Origin: JBGPLH01 sp041486365 [NCBI: Thermodesulfobacteriota bacterium]
GTDB lineage: Bacteria > JAUYMQ01
Assembly: GCA_041486365.1 (NCBI GenBank)
Contig: JBGPLH010000027.1
Coordinates: forward strand, 1 to 18,064
Length of the DNA: 18,064 nt
Reading direction: 5' to 3'
Shown here: piece by piece, positions 1-8,483 of the stretch
How the letters are laid out: each line of letters opens with the position of its first letter
Numbering within the stretch: the stretch's first letter is position 1
Position numbers and translations under genes: made by a program
Notes under the pieces: generated by a model
Told to the model about the DNA's origin: nothing
Databases searched by the model: none
What the model saw: only the letters and a program-made list of their open reading frames with translations

Positions 1-249
1 CCGGGAGACCTGCACCTGCTCGGCCGACCGGATGTCCTTGGCCGGGGTGAAGTGGCTCATGACGAGCGCGACCTTGTCCCGGTCGAAGACCTCCTTCGCC
101 CCGGCCTTCTTGAAGGCCTGGATCGCCAGCGGCGCCGTGATGTCGTTGGCGAGGACCAGGTCGAGCTTGCAGTTCACGATCTGCCCGGGCTCGACCTTCT
201 CGAGCCCGGCGTGCCTCGCCAGGATCTTCTCCGTGATGGTCATTCCCAT
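1..249 (-). CDS. leuC: 3-isopropylmalate dehydratase large subunit, N-terminal part (runs off the left edge)
   Basis: Only the first 83 residues are inside the window. They begin MGMTITEKILARHAG and continue through VEPGQIVNCKLDLVLANDIT to VMSHFTPAKD, which matches the start of the aconitase-superfamily LeuC, most like the HacA/archaeal-type branch (inference from the opening residues). LeuC with LeuD isomerises 2-isopropylmalate to 3-isopropylmalate in leucine synthesis; the [4Fe-4S] cysteines lie in the part not seen. The ATG at 249 follows the leuA stop after one base, and GAAGGGG about 8 nt upstream, inside leuA, serves as ribosome binding site, so the two genes are probably translationally coupled. 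A second in-frame ATG at 243 is possible. leuD is expected further left, outside the window. Confidence 0.9.
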   Translation of the reverse strand, partial: MGMTITEKILARHAGLEKVEPGQIVNCKLDLVLANDITAPLAIQAFKKAGAKEVFDRDKVALVMSHFTPAKDIRSAEQVQVSR

Positions 250-250
250 G

Positions 251-1798
251 TCAGGGCCCCTTCTCGTCGGTCCGGCGTCCCACGTTCTGCGACCGGCGCC
301 ATTCCAGCTTGTTGATCGCGTTCAGGTACGCCTTGGCGCTCGCCACGATGATATCCGTGTGGGCGCCCTGGCCGATCGCCGTCAGGCCGTCCTCGGAGAG
401 GGTGACGCTCACCTCTCCCTGGGCATCGGTCCCGCCGGTGATCGCGTTCACCTGGTAGCGGAGGAGCTGGGCTTTGCATTGGGTGATCTGGCCGATCACC
501 CGGAACACGGCGTCCACGGGTCCGTCGCCGAACCCGGCTTCCTTCACCACGCGGTCCTCGATCGCCATCTCCACCGTGGCCGCCGGCACCGCGCCGGTGC
601 CGCTGGAGACGTTCACGGACAGGAGCCGGAACTTGTCCTCCATGCGCAGCACCGCGTCGGCGACCAGGACCTCGAGGTCCTCGTTGTAAATCACCTTCTT
701 CTTGTCCGCCAGCACCTTGAACTTCTGGAAGGCGTTGTCGAGCTGGTCGGGCTGCAGATCGAAACCCAGCGCGTGCAGGCGCTCCCGGAAGGCGTGCCGC
801 CCGGAGTGCTTGCCGAGCACCAGCTCGTTGGAAGACCGGCCGATGCTCTGCGGCGTCATGATCTCGTAGGTCATCACGTTCTTGAGCACGCCGTCCTGGT
901 GGATCCCCGCCTCGTGCGCGAAGGCGTTGGCCCCCACGATGGCCTTGTTGGGCTGGACCGAGACGCCCGTGATGCTCGAGAGCAGGCGGCTGGAGGGGTA
1001 GATCTCCTCCGTCACGATCCGCGTGTCCACGCCGAAGGCGTCCCGCCGCGTGCGCAGCGCCATGACCACCTCCTCGAGCGAGGTGTTGCCCGCGCGCTCG
1101 CCGATCCCGTTCACCGTGCACTCGACCTGCCGCGCCCCGGCCTGGATGGCCGCCAGCGAATTCGCGACGCCCAGCCCCAGATCGTTGTGGCAGTGCACGC
1201 TGATGATCGTGTCGGCGAGGTTCGGCACCCGCTCGCGGATGCTCGCGATGAGCCGGGCGTAGTCCGAGGGCACCGTGTAGCCCACCGTGTCGGGGACGTT
1301 GATCACCCGCGCCCCGGCCTCGATCACGGCCCGGAAGATCTTGAAGAGGAACTCGGGGTCGCTCCGGGTCGCGTCCTCGGCGGAGAACTCGACGTTCTCC
1401 GTGTAGCGCCGCGCCTGCTCCACGCTGCGCACGGCGTCGCGCAGCACCTCGTCCGCGGTCTTCCGCAGCTTGAAGCGCATGTGCAGATCGCTCGTGGCGA
1501 TGAACACGTGGATGCGCGGATTCGCCGCACCGCGCACCGCCTCGCCGGCGGCGTCCACGTCCTCGGGTTCGCAGCGCGCGAGCCCCGCGATCTCGCAGCC
1601 GCGGATCGTCTCGGCGACGCGCTTCACCGCCTCGAAGTCACCGGGGCTGGCGATCGGAAATCCCGCCTCGATCACGTCCACGCCCAGCTTCTCGAGCTGG
1701 CGCGCCATCGCCAGCTTCTCCTCGATGTTCATGGAGCAGCCCGGAGACTGCTCGCCGTCCCTCAGGGTCGTATCGAAAATACGGATGACGTTGTCCAT
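251..1798 (-). CDS. leuA: 2-isopropylmalate synthase
   Basis: The 515-residue protein condenses acetyl-CoA with 2-oxoisovalerate, the first step specific to leucine synthesis. The DRE-TIM/HMGL catalytic domain fills about residues 4-270: TLRDGEQ at 11-17 carries the catalytic Arg and metal-binding Asp, HCHND at 202-206 gives metal-binding histidines, and NGIGERAGN at 230-238 is the family signature. A LeuA-type C-terminal regulatory domain, the usual site of leucine feedback inhibition, follows from about residue 375. Length is normal for bacterial LeuA. The ATG start at 1798 fits the usual N-terminus (MDNVIRIFDTTLRDGEQ). The upstream gap holds one intergenic repeat and only a weak purine-rich GAGAGAGCGAG as ribosome binding site. 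It sits between pssA and leuC in an apparent operon. Confidence 0.97.
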   Translation of the reverse strand: MDNVIRIFDTTLRDGEQSPGCSMNIEEKLAMARQLEKLGVDVIEAGFPIASPGDFEAVKRVAETIRGCEIAGLARCEPEDVDAAGEAVRGAANPRIHVFIATSDLHMRFKLRKTADEVLRDAVRSVEQARRYTENVEFSAEDATRSDPEFLFKIFRAVIEAGARVINVPDTVGYTVPSDYARLIASIRERVPNLADTIISVHCHNDLGLGVANSLAAIQAGARQVECTVNGIGERAGNTSLEEVVMALRTRRDAFGVDTRIVTEEIYPSSRLLSSITGVSVQPNKAIVGANAFAHEAGIHQDGVLKNVMTYEIMTPQSIGRSSNELVLGKHSGRHAFRERLHALGFDLQPDQLDNAFQKFKVLADKKKVIYNEDLEVLVADAVLRMEDKFRLLSVNVSSGTGAVPAATVEMAIEDRVVKEAGFGDGPVDAVFRVIGQITQCKAQLLRYQVNAITGGTDAQGEVSVTLSEDGLTAIGQGAHTDIIVASAKAYLNAINKLEWRRSQNVGRRTDEKGP

Positions 1799-1819
1799 GG
1801 TCGCTCTCGCTCTCTCAGA

Positions 1820-1849
1820 GTCGGCCCTCGCTGCGCTCAGGACCTCCGG
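1820..1849 (-). repeat. Intergenic palindromic repeat, copy A (pssA-leuA gap)
   Basis: Single unit of the dispersed family. On the coding strand it reads CCGGAGGTCC, then TGAGCGCAGCGA as an imperfect hairpin, then GGGCCGAC. TCTGA follows at once, leading into the purine-rich stretch before leuA. Orientation is the same as the flanking genes. Confidence 0.75.
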
Positions 1850-1876
1850 CCGGGGCGCGTCCGCACCCCGTTCCGG

Positions 1877-2662
1877 CTACTCGACTTTGCCCGAAGCCGC
1901 TTCGCGCAACTCCTCCAGGGCCTGGGCCTGCTTGCGCCTGCGCCTGAAGATCACCGCCTCCAGCGGCCCGCTAAGCGCGTAGCCCACGGCCATGACGAAG
2001 AGGGTCTTCTCCGGCGCGGCCGCGATGACGACGATCGCGGCCACGATGGCCACCAGCGCCCAGTAGGAGCGCGGGGAGCGGAAGTCGAGCTGCTTCAAGC
2101 TCCGGTATCGGATGTTGGAGACCATCAGCAGCGCCAGCATCGAGATCAGGACGGGCACGTAGGCGTGCCGGAAGGCGGGGTTGTCGCCCACGTTCCGGAA
2201 GAACAGGACCGATGTGCAGATCACGGCCGCGGCCCCGGGGCTCGGGATCCCCACGAACCAGCGCCGCTCTTCCGTCTCGCTCTGCACGTTGAACCTCGCA
2301 AGCCGGAGCGCCGCGCAGGCGGCGTAGGTGAAGGCGGCGAGCCAGCCCCACTTGCCGAAGGGCTGAAGCGCCCAGGTGTACAGGATGATCGCCGGGGCCA
2401 AGCCGAAGGACGTCATGTCGGCCAGGCTGTCGTACTCGACCCCGAACTGGCTCGTCGTGCGGGTCATGCGCGCCACGCGCCCGTCCAGCCCGTCGAAGAG
2501 TCCCGCGAGAATCAGCCCGACCGCGGCCTCGAAGAACTCGCCGTGGATCGCCTTGATGATCGCGTAGAACCCGAAGAACAAGTTCCCCGTCGTCAGCAGC
2601 GCCGGAAGGAGAAAGACGCCGCGACGGGGGCGCCCCCCGCCCACATGGGTCACGGGAACCAT
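1877..2662 (-). CDS. pssA: CDP-diacylglycerol-serine O-phosphatidyltransferase (phosphatidylserine synthase)
   Basis: Membrane enzyme making phosphatidylserine from CDP-diacylglycerol and serine; its product is the substrate of the adjacent psd. With a start at 2662 it has 261 residues. The full CDP-alcohol phosphotransferase motif is present: Asp57, Asp60-Gly61, Ala64-Arg65, Gly74, Asp78 and Asp82, in the spacing D-x2-DG-x2-AR-x8-G-x3-D-x3-D. Several hydrophobic segments lie around residues 16-38, 44-56, 86-115, 130-150 and 165-225, followed by a basic tail (RRRRKQAQ). The ATG at 2662 overlaps the end of psd by 13 bases; a GTG six codons inside is an alternative. The psd-pssA order inside the ilv-leu cluster supports this enzyme over other family members such as PgsA. 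Confidence 0.93.
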   Translation of the reverse strand: MVPVTHVGGGRPRRGVFLLPALLTTGNLFFGFYAIIKAIHGEFFEAAVGLILAGLFDGLDGRVARMTRTTSQFGVEYDSLADMTSFGLAPAIILYTWALQPFGKWGWLAAFTYAACAALRLARFNVQSETEERRWFVGIPSPGAAAVICTSVLFFRNVGDNPAFRHAYVPVLISMLALLMVSNIRYRSLKQLDFRSPRSYWALVAIVAAIVVIAAAPEKTLFVMAVGYALSGPLEAVIFRRRRKQAQALEELREAASGKVE

Positions 2663-3294
2663 GCCACCACCGTGCTTCCGCCGCGGACCCGGTCGCCCTT
2701 CTTCACGACGACGCGGGAGTCCCGCGGCACGAGGATCTCCACCCGGGAGCCGAACCGGATGAGGCCCATGATCTGCCCGCGCCCCACCGCGTCGCCGGGC
2801 TGGAGGTAAGAGACGATTCGGCGCGCGATCAGTCCCGCGATCTGACGGAAGGCCACCCGCCGTCCCTCGCCGTCCTCCAGGCACACCGTGTTCCGCTCGT
2901 TGTGGGCCCCCGCCTTGTCCAGCGAGGCGTTCACGAAGGTCCCCTTCTCGTACTTCACCGCGCGCACCTTCCCGGCGATCGGCGTCCGGTTCACGTGCAC
3001 GTCGAACACGCTCAGGAAGATCGCGATGCAGGTCGCAGGCCCCTGGAGCCACTCGGGGTCTTCCACGGGCTCCACCGAGAGGACCCGGCCATCGCCGGCG
3101 GAGACGATCGCCCCTTCCGCCGAAGGGATGGCGCGCTCGGGGTTCCGGAAGAACCAGCCGCAGAAGGCCGCCAGCACGAGCGCAACCGACGCCGCGACGT
3201 CGAAGCCCGCCCAGCCGATGAGGGCGGCGAGCGCCAGAGCGGTCCCGATGAAGGGCCACCCCTCACGCATGATGAAGGGATGCACTCGATCCAC
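2650..3294 (-). CDS. psd: Phosphatidylserine decarboxylase, short archaeal-type form
   Basis: Converts phosphatidylserine to phosphatidylethanolamine with a pyruvoyl group made by self-cleavage. The 214-residue length and the IRFGSR motif (Gly182-Ser183) fit the short PSD-A-like family; cleavage between Gly182 and Ser183 would give a large beta chain and a 32-residue alpha chain. Asp68 (SAGDGR) and His100 (FDVHVNR) are likely catalytic partners of Ser183 by analogy with the family. Residues about 13-48 are two hydrophobic segments that could anchor it in the membrane. The start is a GTG at 3294, 7 bases after ilvC; ATG at codon 9 (MREGWPF) is an alternative. It overlaps pssA, so the two are probably coupled. 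Confidence 0.93.
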   Translation of the reverse strand: MDRVHPFIMREGWPFIGTALALAALIGWAGFDVAASVALVLAAFCGWFFRNPERAIPSAEGAIVSAGDGRVLSVEPVEDPEWLQGPATCIAIFLSVFDVHVNRTPIAGKVRAVKYEKGTFVNASLDKAGAHNERNTVCLEDGEGRRVAFRQIAGLIARRIVSYLQPGDAVGRGQIMGLIRFGSRVEILVPRDSRVVVKKGDRVRGGSTVVAWFP

Positions 3295-3301
3295 GCCGAC
3301 C

Positions 3302-4904
<1,603 letters not shown>

Positions 4905-4910
4905 CGCCAT

Positions 4911-4915
4911 CCCTT
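4911..4915 (-). promoter_or_regulatory. Ribosome binding site that decides the ilvN start
   Basis: AAGGG on the coding strand sits 6 nt before ATG 4904 and directly against ATG 4910, favouring 4904. It follows immediately after TCTGA, the right edge of repeat copy B. Confidence 0.6.
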
Positions 4916-4924
4916 CAGATTTGT

Positions 4925-5012
4925 GTCGGCCCGCGCGTTCGAAGGAGTCGGCCCTCGCGTTTCAGGAGTCGGCCCGCGCTTCGCGCGGGACCTCCGGGCG
5001 CGGGACCTCCGG
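4925..5012 (-). repeat. Intergenic palindromic repeat, copy B (ilvB-ilvN gap, composite)
   Basis: Composite of three GTCGG heads on the plus strand (4925, 4947, 4968) and two GACCTCCGG tails (ending 4997 and 5012). The central unit contains the best hairpin of the family: on the coding strand CCCGCGC-GAA-GCGCGGG, seven perfect pairs with a three-base loop. The tail ends one base from the ilvB stop codon, and the other end runs through ACAAATCTGA into the ilvN ribosome binding site. Confidence 0.8.
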
Positions 5013-5013
5013 C

Positions 5014-6711
<1,698 letters not shown>

Positions 6712-7014
6712 GGTCTTCATCCTTCCCGGTCCGGGCCGGGCTCTTCCCGCGGGTGAGCACCGCGCGCCTTGTGGGCCGCGGCGTCGTTCCGCGCGGGGTC
6801 GGTGCCCGCATGGACCATCCGGTGAGACTCGGGCGATGCCCTCCCCAGGGCTGAAACGATCCTCCGTGGTGCAGGCCGCGGCTGTCGCGCGGGCGACTCG
6901 GTTGGACGGCGGCGCGGGGTGCGCCGGCCTCGAGGGCTTGCCTTGTACCCCTGCTGTTGACAGGTCCACGCCGGACTTTCCGGCGCATCGGACCTTTCCT
7001 GGTGTGGCTCGGTG
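6712..7014 (-). other. 303-base gap between the DUF465 gene and ilvB
   Basis: No convincing gene. A 102-codon reading frame starting at 6988 runs into ilvB in another frame, and the ilvB frame itself stays open to 6969; both give Arg/Pro/Gly-rich translations that look like noncoding GC-rich sequence. It contains one hairpin shortly after the DUF465 stop (6969-6985). Another, CCCGG-CCCGGA-CCGGG at 6725-6740, abuts the ilvB ribosome binding site and could modulate initiation. No good promoter is seen on the coding strand. A leader or attenuator role before ilvB is possible but not shown. Confidence 0.4.
6969..6985 (-). terminator. Hairpin after the DUF465 gene, possible weak terminator or attenuator
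   Basis: CGCCGGA and TCCGGCG form seven perfect pairs around a three-base loop, about 30 bases after the DUF465 stop codon. There is no U run on the 3' side, so intrinsic termination is doubtful; it could stabilise the upstream mRNA. Confidence 0.25.
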
Positions 7015-7239
7015 TCAGGCGTGGCGGACGTGCGAGAGGATCTCCTCGATCCGGTCCTTCCCCGCCAGCTTGTACTTCTGGAGCCGTTTGCGCTCGACCG
7101 TCTGCTCGGGCGTGAGATACGCGCGCCGGTCCAGCTCGGAAATCTTCTCCTTGTATTCCAGGTGCTCGTCCCAGAGCTTCTTGAGTTCCTCGTTGTCCTT
7201 CGCGACTTCGGCGATCAACGCCTCGTCCTTCGGATCCAT
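7015..7239 (-). CDS. DUF465 (YdcH-like) small helical protein
   Basis: A 74-residue, highly charged protein, predicted to be a helical hairpin. The pattern is that of the DUF465/YdcH family: EHLEYKEKISELDRRAYLTP (26-45), then E-x2-ERKRLQKYKLAGKDRIEEIL, with the conserved L-x4-YLT turn and the KLxxKDxI end. The family has no settled function. The ATG at 7239 overlaps the stop of a 17-codon upstream ORF in the arrangement TGATG, and a GGGGGG run lies about 5 nt upstream. The frame stays open for 61 codons further, but that part is Gly/Ala/Arg-rich and not family-like. It is the first conserved gene after the promoter at 7553-7581 and leads the ilv-leu cluster. A direct link to amino acid synthesis is not implied. 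Confidence 0.85.
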   Translation of the reverse strand: MDPKDEALIAEVAKDNEELKKLWDEHLEYKEKISELDRRAYLTPEQTVERKRLQKYKLAGKDRIEEILSHVRHA

Positions 7240-7292
7240 CAAAACCCCCCGCGAATGATCTCGAAACGGTTCACCCGATTCACGATATGCAT
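7239..7292 (-). CDS. Candidate 17-codon upstream ORF coupled to the DUF465 gene
   Basis: ATG at 7292 encodes MHIVNRVNRFEIIRGGF and stops at TGA, which shares one base with the DUF465 start (TGATG), the classic layout for translational coupling. GGAGGAG at 7294-7300 is a strong ribosome binding sequence, although its spacing to the ATG is short (about 3 nt from GGAGG). Five of 17 codons are Ile or Val, which would suit a leader peptide of a branched-chain amino acid operon. I see no Leu codons, no clear run of regulatory codons, and no clean pair of alternative hairpins next to it. It could also be chance; no homologue is known to me. Confidence 0.4.
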   Translation of the reverse strand: MHIVNRVNRFEIIRGGF

Positions 7293-7423
7293 GCTCCTCC
7301 AGGCCGGCGTCACCGAGCCCGGGCGCGTGACCCGCGCCTCCGGGGCCGGGCGCGAGATGCCTGGCGTGGGATGGTGCTGCGGGAACTTCGGCCCCCGCGA
7401 AGCGAACACCGGCCCCGTCCACG

Positions 7424-7442
7424 AAAAAAGGTCGGTCTCGAC
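7424..7442 (-). terminator. Weak terminator-like signal in the leader
   Basis: On the coding strand GTCG-AGAC-CGAC is followed by C and six T. The stem has only four pairs, so it is a weak candidate for an intrinsic terminator or attenuator. It lies about 100 bases downstream of the promoter at 7553-7581 and would act before any conserved gene is transcribed. Confidence 0.22.
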
Positions 7443-7552
7443 AATTCCGGTGGCAGGTAGCGGCTCGTCGCCCGGTGGAGCGCTCCGGCCCCCTCGTCGC
7501 CTGGAAGGGCTCGAGGGGCGGGCGCGCGGCGGGAAACCGCTATGTTTGCGTC

Positions 7553-7581
7553 ATTCTATGGGAATCGCCGATCCCTGTCAA
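7553..7581 (-). promoter_or_regulatory. Sigma70-type promoter facing the DUF465-ilv-leu cluster
   Basis: Coding strand: TTGACA (perfect -35, at 7581-7576), a 17-base spacer, then TAGAAT (five of six matches to the -10, at 7558-7553). In a genome this rich in GC the match stands out. It lies downstream of tsaB and in front of the left-hand gene cluster; the expected transcript start is near 7546. Confidence 0.6.
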
Positions 7582-7684
7582 CGCGTTTATCCGCCCCCGG
7601 ACACCTCGAATCGCCCTCCGGATCGCATATAAGCCCCTGTTCTCGAAGGCCTTGGCGTCCGGAAGGTTCTCCGGCAATCCCTCC

Positions 7685-8413
7685 TCAGGAGGTCGCGGCG
7701 CTCTGCTTCCGAAGGAGGGCCAACTCGGCCTCGCTCGCTCGGCAGTACATCGGGGCGAGCGTGACCGCGTCCTCCACCTCGCCCCGGGCGATCTTCCGGA
7801 GCCCGAGCCACCCCGTCCAGGCCGCGCGCGGCTGCCCGGCGGGAGGAGGCGCGGCGATCGCACTATCGCCGAGCCGCTTCGCGAAGGCGTCGCGGCTCGC
7901 GGGAACACCGTCACCTAGCAGGAGGACCCTGCCCGCGACCGCCGCTTGCACGCGCGAAGCGAGATCGTCGGGCGTGAAGGCACCTTCCGCGAGGATCCGC
8001 CGCCATCCCTCCTCCGCACCGTCCCAGGCGAAGAGGGCGCCGTACACCTCGCCCTTCTTCGCGTCGAGGATGGCGCAGACCGGGTCCGCCGCGAGCGGCA
8101 GATTCCAGGCAAGCGCTTCGAGCGTGGGGACGGCGGCGAGCGGGAGCCGGTGCCCCTCGACCAGCCCCTTGGCGGTGGCCATCCCGACCCGGAGCCCCGT
8201 GAACGATCCCGGCCCCGCAGAAACCGCGACCCCCGCCAGGTCCCTCACGCGAAGTTCCGCCCCTTCGAGCACGCGGGCGATGGCCCCGAGGATTCGCTCG
8301 CCGTGGCTCACCGGCGACTCCAGCGTGATCTCGGCGAGGAGTCGGGCCGGAGTCACGAGCGCGATGGAACCCGTCGTCGTGCTGGTCTCGATGGCGAGAA
8401 CGCAGGCATTCAA
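7685..8413 (-). CDS. tsaB: tRNA threonylcarbamoyladenosine biosynthesis protein TsaB
   Basis: Part of the TsaBDE complex that puts the t6A modification on position 37 of ANN-decoding tRNAs; TsaB is the non-catalytic ASKHA-fold partner of TsaD. The 242-residue protein starts MNACVLAIETSTTTGSIALV (phosphate-1-like loop) and has the TsaB signature SAGPGSFTGLRVGMATAKGL at about residues 65-84, followed by DAKKGEVYGALF. Length is close to E. coli TsaB (about 230). No in-frame ATG exists near the conserved N-terminus. The start is TTG at 8413, with GAGGG at 8421-8425, 7 nt upstream. That GAGGG belongs to repeat copy C, so a repeat appears to supply this gene's ribosome binding site. It follows rseP. 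Confidence 0.93.
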   Translation of the reverse strand: MNACVLAIETSTTTGSIALVTPARLLAEITLESPVSHGERILGAIARVLEGAELRVRDLAGVAVSAGPGSFTGLRVGMATAKGLVEGHRLPLAAVPTLEALAWNLPLAADPVCAILDAKKGEVYGALFAWDGAEEGWRRILAEGAFTPDDLASRVQAAVAGRVLLLGDGVPASRDAFAKRLGDSAIAAPPPAGQPRAAWTGWLGLRKIARGEVEDAVTLAPMYCRASEAELALLRKQSAATS

Positions 8414-8415
8414 GC

Positions 8416-8481
8416 GTCGGCCCTCGCTTGCCCGGTGTGGCTCTTCGCGCTGCGCGGGACCTGCGCGCTCGGGACCTCCGG
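8416..8481 (-). repeat. Intergenic palindromic repeat, copy C (rseP-tsaB gap)
   Basis: Fills nearly the whole gap. On the coding strand it starts ACCGGAGGTCCCGAGCG two bases after the rseP stop codon, has a second GGTCCCGCGC-AGC-GCG hairpin part and an unrelated-looking insert (about 8435-8450). It ends GCGAGGGCCGAC two bases before the tsaB TTG start. Same orientation as the genes. Confidence 0.75.
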
Positions 8482-8483
8482 TC

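Larger units (their letters stand above)
7293..7684 (-). other. 392-base leader and promoter region between tsaB and the DUF465 gene
   Basis: No conserved gene is seen. From the tsaB end it holds a small hairpin (CCGGA-N6-TCCGG, 7659-7674) 10 bases after the tsaB stop, the best promoter of the window (7553-7581), and a GC-rich leader with a T6 run at 7424-7429. The ribosome binding site of the 17-codon ORF follows. The transcript from the promoter would have about 300 bases of leader before the DUF465 gene. Confidence 0.5.

Noticed and set aside
32-2809. 925-codon open frame on the plus strand
   Set aside because: It is antisense to leuA, pssA and psd. The translation is an Arg/His/Asp/Val-rich mirror typical of high-GC codon bias, and runs through several conserved genes and a repeat.
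6957-6962. TTGACA on the plus strand as a -35 element
   Set aside because: No -10-like sequence lies 16-18 bases further on, and it would transcribe antisense to the DUF465 gene.
6712-6969. N-terminal extension of IlvB from GTG 6969
   Set aside because: The 86 added residues are not AHAS-like, while ATG 6711 has GGAAGG at 9 nt.
6712-7546. T-box or known riboswitch before the ilv genes
   Set aside because: I could not find the T-box AGGGTGG-ACCGCG signature or any other riboswitch core by eye.
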